A stretch of 64,000 nucleotides of DNA. Source: Bipolaris cookei. Lineage: Eukaryota; Ascomycota; Dothideomycetes; Pleosporales; Pleosporaceae. Every line of letters begins with the position of its first letter. Within the stretch, counting starts at the first letter, position 1. A program made the position numbers and the translations under genes. Under the pieces are notes generated by a model, which did no database searches, was not told the DNA's origin, and worked only from the letters and a program-made list of their open reading frames with translations. Of the stretch, positions 22,856 to 32,612 are shown piece after piece. Location of the stretch: contig NRSV01000018.1 in NCBI GenBank assembly GCA_002286855.1, forward strand, positions 1,619 through 65,618, in the 5' to 3' direction.

Positions 22856-23212
22856 ACTGACGGTTGTCGAAGCTTCTTTGTATGTTGATTGTAAGTGGAG
22901 ATGGGAGTCGGGAACTCGAGAAAGCAGGGCGCAAGTTCTTATGTAGTGGCGGGACCCGTTGTTTGCACCACACACAGCCCGCTTTGCCTTCGCGTGGATT
23001 CCGACACAGTCACTGTGGGATGCCTGCCCTGGACATTTGGCGCTAAACACCCTGCGCTTGCCTGTCTTTGGCCTAGCGTTGGGCGCTCATCCGAGCAGCC
23101 AACCCATCTTCCTTGTGACCGTTTTTTGTGTGCGACCTTTCGCAAACGTCACTGTGCATAATTCGTCGAACGTGACGGATAGAACGAGGAAGGAAGAAAA
23201 AAAGAGAGAGTC
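22856..23212. other. Divergent promoter region, eIF1A and hypothetical gene
   Basis: 357 bp between divergent start codons. It should contain both promoters. No specific site recognised. Confidence 0.45.
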
Positions 23213-23815
23213 ATGAAGAGTGCCTTTGCGCTCCTCGCTAAGAATCAGCCCAAGACGTTCAGAGTAAGCTATGCGCCAGAATACAAAAACTTCATCATCA
23301 ACCACGTCGTAAGCGACACTTCGCATCCCCTCCACGAGACGCAGAAGCGCAGACAAGCTGAACGCAAGAAACAAGGGCTCTGGTGGCATGCGACTACAGG
23401 TGTCGATCTGAGCAAATCGAGCTGCGTGCGAGCATGGGCGAGACGCCGTCTACGCAATGCAATCAAAGACGAACTGAAAGAGCGAGGATATGACGACCAT
23501 GGCATATTTGTCAATGCCGAAGCTGTTCGAGATAGACCAGATCTTATGGGCTTGCTGAAAGCGGGCAAAAAGCTGGACCTGACGGGCAGCCTGAGACTGC
23601 ACGTTCAGGAGCCCTTGATTGCTGCTAAATATGCAGAGGTGCGCGCGGAGACGAGAAACATCATCGAGGCCGTGGTGCAGGCTATGAAGAACAGACCGGG
23701 CGATCATGGTTCTTCAAAGCAAACGAGAAAACGACCGGATTGGAATTCATCTTCTGCCCAACGTCCTCTTTCGCCCAAGATGCGGGGACAGTACTCGAAG
23801 CATCGTATTGGTTGA
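23213..23815 (+). CDS. Hypothetical protein, 200 aa, basic
   Basis: Uninterrupted frame from ATG 23213, 200 residues, no intron. I do not recognise the family. It begins MKSAFALLAKNQPKTFRVSY and has an amphipathic, strongly basic middle part (LHETQKRRQAERKKQGLWWH, VRAWARRRLRNAIKDELKER). The C-terminal ~30 residues are basic and Ser-rich, probably disordered. No signal peptide or membrane segment is evident. The charge pattern would suit nucleic-acid binding or an organellar ribosome-associated role, but that is speculation. Coding is supported by length, the codon pattern and an ATG soon after a purine-rich leader. Confidence 0.65.
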   Translation: MKSAFALLAKNQPKTFRVSYAPEYKNFIINHVVSDTSHPLHETQKRRQAERKKQGLWWHATTGVDLSKSSCVRAWARRRLRNAIKDELKERGYDDHGIFVNAEAVRDRPDLMGLLKAGKKLDLTGSLRLHVQEPLIAAKYAEVRAETRNIIEAVVQAMKNRPGDHGSSKQTRKRPDWNSSSAQRPLSPKMRGQYSKHRIG

Positions 23816-24552
23816 TACATGACTGTCTTTGCATTTGCATATGCCTTCCTTCAGAAAGTTATGCTTGCTCTTGATACCCTGAAATACATACTGGACAAGA
23901 ACATATCGCCACTTTTGGTGCTCGCAGCTCGTCGACGGTGCAAGAGAAGGTAGTACAGAAGTCATAATACAGTCATTGTCGAACTGAGGCTTGTTGTTTG
24001 ACTATCATTATTACTATCTTCTTTATCGATGTCGAACAAGCCAGGACATCAAGGTCAAAGACGTCTGTGCCATCTCTCCTTCGCCTTGAATTTTTCAACC
24101 GGCCAGTCGAGAAATTACCATCATGATGGGACTTTGCGTCCTAGCGTGTAGCCACGGAGTCACAATTATTGCCCCTTGGAGCCCATGGACCCTTCCCGCA
24201 CCCGAACCTCGCCAGGCTTAGTCATTTACACTTCCATACGATTCAAGTATCCGCTTGTAGATCGAAAGCGTCATCAAAAGAGATGACAGGGTTAGGGGCT
24301 CTATGTACCCATCCAATACGAGGAGGTGCTTTCCCGGACCCGTGTTGCATCATACGATATCTGTCCATCATGGGTTCACATCAGGCAGTCAGTGTTGCCA
24401 GACACACACAAGGTTTAGCAGGGGTTTTGAAAGCGCACATGGCTCCCATACCATTCACATCTCCTAACAAGAGTTTTGTTTGTGCTCTTCTTCTTGGGAA
24501 ATTTCCATCAAAATGCGGAAATGCGTGGCGTTTCTCGCAACTTTGGTTCGCT
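23816..24552. other. Convergent 3' region without a gene
   Basis: About 740 bp between the hypothetical gene and the converging GPI-protein gene. An open frame on the plus strand at 24169-24639 is antisense to the last GPI-protein exon and has no domain. Nothing else seen. Confidence 0.45.
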
Positions 24553-25781
24553 TCATCCAATCGACGTGGCCATGAAGGCGTAGGCCAAGGCAGCGCCAGT
24601 CATGCTTATCATGGCCGAAGACAAGGCATGAGAAGATGAACCTGCAGAGGGTAGCGGCGCACCTTCTAATAACATATTCGACGGTCTTGCACTGTTTGTA
24701 ACATTAGCCTTTATGCACATGTCTGCACCACGCTAGGACGGAAAAGAAACAAGGGAAATGGAGAAACTCACACGACGTCGGACATGTCGAAAAAGGCATA
24801 TTTGCACCTTTCGCCATCCTGGAGGTTGTCATTGGTAAGCACGCTTGCTTCGTTTGGGAAATCCATGATGGGGACTGCAGGGTAAAAGGCCTTGTCTTTG
24901 ATAATGTATTGCGACAGGGCGTAGAGGGCATAGTTTTCGGCATTGTTTGCAGCATCGTAGGGCATCTGGGTGGACAGAGTGGCGAGCAGCTTTGCGCGTG
25001 TGGCGCCGTATGCGTACTTGAGGGTTTGGCGGTCGGTTGGGCTATCGCCTTGTTCGTTGAGCACGCCAGCGAGCACAGACGTGTTCATTGCGCCTTCAGA
25101 AGAGGATATAATCCATTCGATGGTCGAGTTTGGAGGTGCGGAAGTGGGCCGTTGGACGACTGCTGTGCCGATGTCGGAGAAATGCATCACCATGCGTGCC
25201 CACAGAGAAGCGCGGTTGTAGTATTCCATCAGACGGTCCTTTTGGATTTGGTCTTCGGCCTTGTTGTTTATTCGCGCCTCGAGGGGGTCCATGTCAAAGT
25301 AGTCGGAGCAGAAGACGATGTGCGGTTCGTTGCCGATATTGTAGGCGGCGTGGTTACCTTCGCGTCTGTTGCCTCTGTCGCAAAGGTTCATAGGGTCGTC
25401 GCATCGTATGTGAATGTCAGCATTGATGGCACCGTCCTCTCCGTCGAGTATTCCGTAGTTTGCTGCTCGCTGCAGATTCTTGGCAATCATGTCGGTGTAG
25501 TCTCCAGCTATCGAGGGGCCGAAGAACTCTCGTCCTGGCTGCGAGGTGGGGTCAAAGGGTGTAGCAGCGGCAAATAGGGCAACCATCTCGGAGAAGCCAT
25601 CGCGGATGTCGTTAATCTCGGACAGGTCACAGCCCTCGCCGCCTGTCAAGGCGGTCGCGAAGGTAGGGCGGACATGCGTCTTTTGGTCGCCAATAACACC
25701 ATCTGGGGATGCGTAGGCGCGTGTGACGACGAGGCTGAGGAGTACGGGAGGGAGGCTGTAGAGTGAGGCGAGTGTGAGCAT
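24553..25781 (-). CDS. GPI-anchored secreted zincin-like protein
   Basis: Two exons on the minus strand, 25781-24772 and 24691-24553 (80-bp intron with gtgagt donor, CTAAT branch and cag acceptor), 382 residues. The first ATG gives a classic signal peptide (MLTLASLYSLPPVLLSLVV). The second exon is needed: it adds a Ser-rich linker and a hydrophobic end (AMISMTGAALAYAFMATSIG), a GPI-anchor signal. The body has paired Cys (IRCDDPMNLC, VFCSDYF) and N-glycosylation sites. It resembles secreted fungal zincin-type proteins (Asp f 2/deuterolysin-like fold), but where HExxH or HRxxH would be expected I see only MVMHFSDIG. It is probably an inactive relative or a different wall protein. Family assignment is weak; secretion and GPI anchoring are well supported. 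Confidence 0.7.
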
Positions 25782-26674
25782 GTCGCCCAAGGCGTGGGCA
25801 GCGATGAGGTCGATCGGTATTTCCGTATGATGTTATGGCGTTGTATGAGCATGGAGGTTTTGTCGATCTTTGGCTTCTAGAGCGAGCGAGTATTACAACA
25901 GCAGCGACAGCGTCGTTCGTAAAGCGGGAGCTCGGCCTAAGGGTGAAGTAGGCGAATCCAGGGTACCGCGGACACTATGACGGTTCGTGGAAAAGTGGTC
26001 ATGCGCGGGAAGGGGCAACTGCGGCTGCAATGCAAGGTTGGTCTCCAGTTTTATCGCGGTACTAGGACGTGCCGCGACGGCAGTGTCGTGACACGAGGGT
26101 CTGAGACGGTAGCGTTGAGAAGCCAAGATGCTGGGCGGCTAGTATTGTAGGTAGGTATTATGGGCGTTGGGAGTCCCACATCAGTTCACGTGGAAGAGGT
26201 TGAATGTGAGCTGCAGAATAAAACCAGAACATGACCAAGCGAGGTTGTGAGCCACGGAAATGGGGGAATTGATGCGCATGCGCACGGCAGTGGTTTTGTG
26301 CTGAGGTTGTGTCGCAGGCCGCTTGGAGCAGCAGGGACCGTTCGCGTATGAAACGCGACATCAGAATGCCAAGGGCCAGTCATGGGCGCATTTGCTGGGA
26401 CCGCAACACTGCATACAGTTGGCATTCTCCCAATACTCAGGGCGATATATGGAGTTGCCGTCATGTTGGATGTACGAAGCCAGGCATGTGTCAACGCGGG
26501 CTTGGTATTGCCGGCATGGGCCGAAAGTTTGTCCCCAGCCTGACGAGCGAATTACTCCATTCGTGTTGCTGGTTATTAAGAACATACAGTATGTACATGG
26601 TTGGTAGTCGATCATCCCAGTTGGACGCACAGTGAAGATGCATATGAAAGTGTAAATATATACATACGTATGTA
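25782..26674. other. Intergenic with one small Cys-rich ORF
   Basis: About 890 bp upstream of the GPI-protein gene, ending at the Tc1 element. The part near 25782 should hold that gene's promoter. The only frame of interest is the Cys-rich one at 26361-26615, listed separately. Confidence 0.4.
26361..26615 (-). CDS. Candidate small Cys-rich protein, 84 aa (doubtful)
   Basis: Minus-strand frame from ATG 26615 to the stop at 26361. It has eight Cys in 84 residues, including CTYC near the start and a C-terminal cluster NANCMQCCGPSKC. The stretch GWGQTFGPCRQYQARVDTC also looks protein-like. No signal peptide is visible. A missing upstream exon may lie beyond the Tc1 insertion, whose left end is only 60 bp upstream. 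It may be a chance frame. Confidence 0.3.
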   Translation of the reverse strand: MIDYQPCTYCMFLITSNTNGVIRSSGWGQTFGPCRQYQARVDTCLASYIQHDGNSIYRPEYWENANCMQCCGPSKCAHDWPLAF

Positions 26675-28168
26675 CAGAGGACGCTTTCAAAAGTTATGGC
26701 CCCGCCAAGCTTCTGTCGGCCGATCAGATAGTCTATCGGACCGAATATTTCTTAGATTTCTTGGCACCCACTGGTGATTTTTGAGAGCTATCCACCTGTC
26801 GTGAGGCTGTAGATAGATCAATATATTTAAAATTTTGGTGTTGAGATGTCTTCTTCGCGTACTCATACTGATATATCAACCCGAGTCTTAGTGGTGACAC
26901 GAATGTCACCTTTTGTAGGCAAGTCTACCGCCGAGATCAGCGCACTTACTGGTATCCCCCCTCGGACGATCCCAACGCCCCTATAGTTAAATTGCCTATA
27001 GAGGTTCTTGAAGACGCCCCCCGATCAGGTCGTCTGCGGAAGCAAGAGGCAGTCAAAGAGGAGATTCTGCAGAAGGCACAGCGGAATCGATATGGACGAG
27101 AGAAGACCTGTGCTGATCTTGCTGGTGATCTCAGTCTTCTGGGCCATGAAGTCTCAGCTGTTACTGTCTGGCGGATACTTACGGCAACAGAATAAAATAA
27201 GACGAAGCCGACAAGAAAGTCTGGCTTAATACTAAAGATGAGGCAGGAGAGACTTGAGTGGTGTCTCGCCCATAAGGACTGGACACTCAGACTGGAAGAA
27301 TGTAATCTGGTCGAACGAGACGTCAGTAGTCTTAAACCACCGCCGAATTGGCTACCGTGTATGGAGAAAGTCAGAAGAAGCTTTCAATAGATCATGTATT
27401 CGAGAGAGGTGGAAAAGATACTCTGAGTTCATTTTCTGAGGCTGTTTCTCGTACGATAAGAAAGGTCCCTGTCATGTTTGGAAACCTGAGACTGCCTATC
27501 AAAAGAAAGAAGCAGTTGCTAAGATCGATGAGATTAACAACGAGCTCGAGTCTCTTAAAGCAGAACTGGGAGCTTGAGATAGGCATAAAATGGTTAGGCT
27601 TAAGTAAACCAGGCAGAACTCCGCAGTGGAGATTCACCAAAAAGACTGGAAAGCTCATACGACGGCATGGCTCAGGTATTGGCTGGTGGCGATATCAGTC
27701 TGAGATTTTTATCTCAAAGCTTCTTCCTTTTGCTAAAGAATGTCTTAGAGATAGGCCAGATGCAATTATTCAAGAAGATAGAGCTCCTGCTTATATACAC
27801 CACGCCCAGGATCTTACATATTCAAGAGAGAGTTGAGAGATTCCTCTGGTGTGGTAGTTCTCTTGATATAAATGCTATTGAGCCTACTTGGATGTGGATA
27901 AAAAGAATATCTACTAAGAAAGGAGCTCTAAAGAATAAGATACAAGCGACTAAGTCATGGCATCAAGTCTGGGATGAGCTACCTCAACACCAAATCCAGC
28001 GCATATCCAACAAACTATCCAGTTAGAAGGTGGCAATGAGTATCAAGAAGGTAGAAGGTATTTTAAGCAGAGGAGTCTTCCATAGATTGATGATATTTCG
28101 GTATTATTTCGGTAAAAATCGAGAATCCCTGTCTAGCGCGGGACCATAACTTTTGAAAGCGTCCTCCG
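26675..28168 (+). mobile_element. Tc1/mariner element, degenerate, 1494 bp
   Basis: Bounded by TA dinucleotides at 26673-26674 and 28169-28170. About 31 bp of inverted terminal repeat match (26675-26705 against 28138-28168, outer part c-a/g-gaggacgctttcaaaagtt) with two or three mismatches. A broken Tc1-type transposase lies between on the plus strand. This is a different superfamily branch from the pogo elements in the window. Confidence 0.88.
26846..28083 (+). pseudogene. Tc1-like (DDE_3) transposase, dead
   Basis: Recognisable from ATG 26846 (MSSSRTHTDISTRVLVVTRM). Next are the second HTH (EEILQKAQRNRYGREKTCAD), the DDE core (WKNVIWSNETSVVLNHRR, IIQEDRAPAYIHHAQ, LDINAIEPTWMWIKR) and a C-terminal tail (LEGGNEYQEGRRYF). 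Frames change several times and stops occur, for example after the HTH and near 27437. A piece between the two HTH units is missing near 26960. The first catalytic Asp, in the motif WSDET, is Asn here (aac, a G-to-A change). It cannot be active. Confidence 0.85.
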
Positions 28169-29068
28169 TACGGTGACAGCATGCACTCTTGCGCTAGCTG
28201 GTTTACTGACCATGCTTCAGTAGGTCGCTCTGATCTGCTGTGCCGCAGTCATGGATGTACATAGTGTGTCCATACATTTGGACCAACAGGACCGGCTATT
28301 CTCCTCCAAACACATGACCGCAGTGCAGACACACCGGCGCGCAGTATCTTTGCGTAGGCCAAGCCAGTTCGGATGACTCTTCATTCGGAAAAGCCCATCT
28401 GGTTCACCGACAAAGCGCCATACAACAGGTCAATTTGTAGTGGCACGGGAGCGGTCGGCCATGCAGTGGGGAAAGGGTGTTCGGCTGTTCAGAGGCGTCA
28501 ACCCACTTCTGCAGACAGCCGTCATCTGCAAGCTGCCGGCCCAATCAATCCACCCTCGTTGAGGGCGAGGCGAGCCGTTGCTCGAGGGCGTGACGCCGTC
28601 GTGGTGGATGGATTAATGGCTGTTGCCCGCCGTGGGCGACTTGGTGTGCAAGCGGTCGGTGGGTGTGAGGATCCGAGGAGCGACAAGATGTCAATCACCC
28701 CCAGAGCCGCATCTCGCAGAAACCATCTGATCTACTTTGAGACCGACACGTCAAGATCCTGAACATAAAAAAACACTCCCCAACTCTCTCTACCCGCTGG
28801 CCACAACATCCGTCGACCTAGACTCTCCTCGGCCCAGACCAGAACAGACTATCCCCCACGAGCACACCAACGCTAAGCCCTACCCTTCACTCCTCCCATT
28901 CCCATCTTTCCCTCGACGTTGATGCCGGGCGTACGCCTCGCAGATCCTGTAAAGACCCAGTGAGTCCTGATTCGCTTGCACCGCTTTGCCCACACTCGTC
29001 CGCAAGGCCACAAAGATGCAATCTGCCCCTCTCCCCACCCAATCAAGGCCCATCGTCGCCTGAGGCTG
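28169..29068. other. Intergenic, upstream of zinc-finger-like gene
   Basis: About 900 bp. The last ~300 bp are CT-rich (28760-28920), typical of a fungal 5' leader. A possible leader intron is near 28960 (gtgagt donor), not resolved. The frame at 28373-28762 has no domain and is taken as chance. Confidence 0.4.
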
Positions 29069-29917
29069 ATGCCTGCGCCACAGCCGACCCCGCAAGTCGC
29101 ACCAAACATGTCTTTGGCCGCCCTCCGCCAGCGCGACCGCGATGTAACGCCCACGCTGCACGACTGGGTGCAGCAACCCGATCTCTCTGCCCGTCTAGTC
29201 CATATCGGCTCGCAATACCTGCACGGCATCCAGGCCCCAGCGGCGGACAGCCTGGTGCTCGAACCAGAGACCATCAAGAGCGTCTCGTCCATGGCGCCGG
29301 CTCTGATCCACCAGTCCAATGCGTCAACTCATAGTCCCCCGTCGCTGCACTCGTGCTGCACCGAAGCCACGCCTACCGAGACGAGCGTTAGTACGGGCCT
29401 CGCCGGCCATCTTGCTGGGTATCCGCTGCTTGAAGAAGGCCACGAGGGCGTCCTTGAAATGCCACAGGGCATTGCCCGCGCGCCCGTGTTTGAATGTGCT
29501 TTCTGGTTCCTGGATTGTGCATACATCTCGCGCAACCAGGAGGAGTGGGAACGACATTGCTTATCGCATTTCCGTGGCGAGGAACCCCCCTTGAAAGTGC
29601 AGTGTCCACTTTGTGACTGGACAGCTCACGCATGTGAGGGTGGAGGCCATGCTGCTTGGGCTGCTCGCATGCATCATATGGCTTCCGCTCATGTCATGTA
29701 TGGCCAGACGCTGCGGACTAGTCGACCGGACTTTGCCCTTTTCGAGTATTTGTGGCAACGACGCTTGATTGATGCGGAGGATCTGAAGGAACTCAAGGCG
29801 GGTAATCACAACTTGACTCGTCCGCCGGGCAATTTCGTCGAGATGGGTGGTGTGAGACGGGAAAGAGGAGGACGACCGCACCGGACGCAGCATGTTAGAA
29901 CCACGAGACAGTCATGA
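29069..29917 (+). CDS. Fungal Cys/His-rich (zinc-finger-like) protein
   Basis: Frame of 282 residues from ATG 29069; ATG 29108 (MSLAALRQRD) is an alternative start with a better context. The N-terminal half is Pro/Ser-rich. The conserved block is FECAFWFLDCAYISRN with WERHCLSHF, then VQCPLCDWTAH and ARMHHMASAH: two possible C2H2-like metal sites with unusual spacing, of a kind seen in many ascomycete hypothetical proteins. A helical stretch (FEYLWQRRLIDAEDLKEL) follows, and the C-terminus is Arg-rich. It could be a nuclear regulator; the true function is unknown. The upstream exon structure is uncertain. Confidence 0.65.
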   Translation: MPAPQPTPQVAPNMSLAALRQRDRDVTPTLHDWVQQPDLSARLVHIGSQYLHGIQAPAADSLVLEPETIKSVSSMAPALIHQSNASTHSPPSLHSCCTEATPTETSVSTGLAGHLAGYPLLEEGHEGVLEMPQGIARAPVFECAFWFLDCAYISRNQEEWERHCLSHFRGEEPPLKVQCPLCDWTAHACEGGGHAAWAARMHHMASAHVMYGQTLRTSRPDFALFEYLWQRRLIDAEDLKELKAGNHNLTRPPGNFVEMGGVRRERGGRPHRTQHVRTTRQS

Positions 29918-30961
29918 CTTTTGCCCCCTTCCCTTCTTTACTCCTCCTTTTTTTCATTCCTTGCTCCTGCTCTTTTCTCTTGCGATTTCGATGCACAATT
30001 TTCCCGTTACCATTGTCCACAGATTGGCACACCAAGGACACACACAAAAAGCATAGCCTCGGCGTTATTCTGGCGTTTTTTCCTACTCGTTCGGGGATCC
30101 TACGGGATATCTCTTCTCTTCTCGTTTTCCGTATCCCTAACTTCAAGTTGCTGCCTGGAGGGCCCCTTTCTTATCCATTTTCTTTTCTGTACGGCTGACC
30201 TCTTCAAGTCGGTTGATTCATTTCTTCTTCGGAAAACAATGGAACAGTATGTACGTCGCACTCGGACATTCGTGATTTACAAAAGTTCAAAAAAAAACTA
30301 GGAAAAAAGGTGGTATTATATATTCCAAGGAAAAACACTCTTATATCCCTCTCCCCATCCCTTCCCGCCTCACCCTTTTCAGCCTTAGCATCCGATTCGC
30401 TACCCTCCAAAATTTCCAGCTATCCACCAATTATGTATGACACATTTCTCGCTTCTAGCACCCTCGTTTGGCTTGGAAAACCCCCCCAAAAAAATTGTGC
30501 AAAAATGCGGTTGCCTAGAATGACTCGCCTTTTTTTGCGGCTGGGTTACGTACATATCCGCGCGCCAAGACAAACAGGTGTTCGCCTATGTGTGTGTGTT
30601 GTCAGATTGGGACTAGTGGGGTTAGTCATGCTTCTCCTTCTTTTTGTTGGACGATACTTGCATTTATTGGGAAGTTTCGTGTGATGCTTTATTGATCAAT
30701 ATGTGGTTTTGGGGGTTATATTGAAGTTCTAGCGATAATATCATTCTCACACCCATACCCTCTCGAGTGGAATGAGTCAGGGTACATCTTGATTCCACTC
30801 AAAATCCATCAGAAAGCACATAAAAAAACAATAATGTTCATTTCTCATGTCTCATTTAGTTATTACTCATAAAAGATACCTTAGCGTCATGCCATGAAAT
30901 CTCAAATTCCCTTGCACCATAGCCACTCAAGTACCTCAAATATTCCACTCCTCCTTTGTAT
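29918..30961. other. Convergent intergenic region
   Basis: About 1 kb between the zinc-finger-like gene and the converging transporter. The first ~550 bp are T- and C-rich, as in a long 3' untranslated region. No gene with an ATG and a recognisable product. Confidence 0.4.
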
Positions 30962-32612
30962 TTAGTAGACATAAAAGTTCTGCGCATCGCTATCCTCCTC
31001 ACGAATCTTCTTGTTCTTGCGGAGAAACAGAATCTTGGCAACCCAAGCCAGAACGGCAGTCATGACGGAGAAGGCGGCCGAGGAGCTGAGTGCAATGATG
31101 TATCTGGGCTCGTCGGACTTGGGCCAGAGGTAAGGAGTCCTGGTTGGTCATGTTAGCTTGGCTGTAGTTTTTGCAAACTTCGTCTGAAAGGGGGGAGGAG
31201 GAGGATGAGGAGGAAGGAAGCGTACCAGATAAACGAAGCATTCATGACAGTCGTCACGATACCGATTGCGACGGCCTTCTTCTCGGGTGTTTGACCACAG
31301 GTGGATCCGCACCAGCCGAGAATGAGCGAGTTGACACCGTAGGTACCGATGGTGAAGATGACCATGGCGACGTAACGGCCCGCAACACCAATTTCAGCGC
31401 AGGCGAGTCCGAAACCGAAAGTGGCTACGGCTTTGGAGATGGTGATGTGCCAGGTTCGCTCGTTGAACTTGCCTGAAGACCATGACACGGCGATTGTGAC
31501 GGCGCCGGCGATGAGGTAGGGAGGGCAAGTCAGAACGAGGGTGATGGTCTGATTGAAGCCGAGGGTCTTGACAACGGTGGGGAAGAAGTTCTTGAAACCT
31601 ATTGTCAAAGTTAGTACATTATCCTGCTCACATATCCAAAAGTCATGTTTAGCGTACCATTAGCAGCCAAATGCATATGTGCCATGCCAGCAAAGATCCA
31701 GACCATGGGGTCCTTTCCAGCCTGGCGGAAACCAGCCCACACAGATGTCTCGCCCTGATTGCCAACAGTGTCCATGGCCATGCGGTTAGTAGCGAGATCG
31801 CGTTCCTCTTGGGTCAACCACCAAGTGTTGTGAGGGAAATCTGGGAGCAAAAAGTAGCCAGCAATCGCAATGACAAAGGTGACGGCTCCCTGAAGGATAA
31901 ACAGCCACTTCCAGCCACTGATTCCTCCAACGTCACTTAGGCCGTGGAAAATGCCTGCGGCAATCAGGCCAGCGAAGGCAGTAGCGAGAATGTTACCAGT
32001 GTACAGGATAGCGATACGGGTTGCGACCTCCTTGCGGGTGTAGAATGTAGAGAGCAGATAGACGGCCCCCGGGTAGTAAGGAGATTCTGTGATACCTAGA
32101 AAGAAACGAGTGAGGAGGAGACCGGTAAAGTCCTTGGACAGCGCAGTGAGGGCGGAGACGATGGCCCACAGTGCCATGCAGACTCCCATGTATCGTGATG
32201 GGCGTACTCGGTTGAGAAGCATGTTACTGGGAATCTGACCAAGCAGGTATCCGACAAAGAGGATGCTGACGCACGTTTGATACTGCGTGCTGCTGAGGTT
32301 AAGGTCCTCCTCCAAGTCATCGAGACGTGCCAGTGCAATAGCATTACGATCCTGTGCAACGTTAGCCATTCTGTATCTTCATAATCAGGTGGCTGGGCGA
32401 CATACTAGGTAGTTGAGCCAGTACATGGACCACAACATGGGCATAATCCATTTGTCCAGCTTCCTGACGAGCGCAATTTCTCGCGGATCCGTCTTCTCGT
32501 GGGCTCCTGAATAGTCCACCTTGTCAACCCGAGGGATGGGCTTTATGGGCTCATCATCATGAGTTTGAGCCCGCTCCATCATGACGGCATGGTCATTCTT
32601 GGTGTCCTGCAT
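30962..32612 (-). CDS. MFS transporter, ACS family (allantoate/nicotinate type)
   Basis: Four exons on the minus strand: 32612-32406, 32351-31658, 31598-31226 and 31139-30962 (introns 54, 59 and 86 bp, two with a CTAAC branch point), 483 residues. The signature around the first splice join reads YWLNYLDRNAIALARLDDLE, diagnostic of the anion:cation symporter family (Dal5, Tna1, Vht1-like). Twelve membrane segments fit, with the cytoplasmic loop after TM6 carrying LTQEERDLATNRM. The C-terminal part (GIVTTVMNASFIW joined to TPYLWPKSDEPRYI) is also typical. Substrate is probably a small organic anion or vitamin; it cannot be read from sequence. Plasma membrane location inferred. Confidence 0.88.

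Noticed and set aside
24169..24639. 156-codon plus-strand frame
   Set aside because: It overlaps the last exon of the GPI-anchored protein on the other strand and has no recognisable features.
28373..28762. 129-codon plus-strand frame
   Set aside because: Arg/Ala/Gly-rich from GC-rich sequence, no domain, and its end falls in the CT-rich leader of the next gene.
30310..30684. 124-codon plus-strand frame with hydrophobic end
   Set aside because: Begins with GTG, lies in T-rich 3' sequence, no family resemblance.
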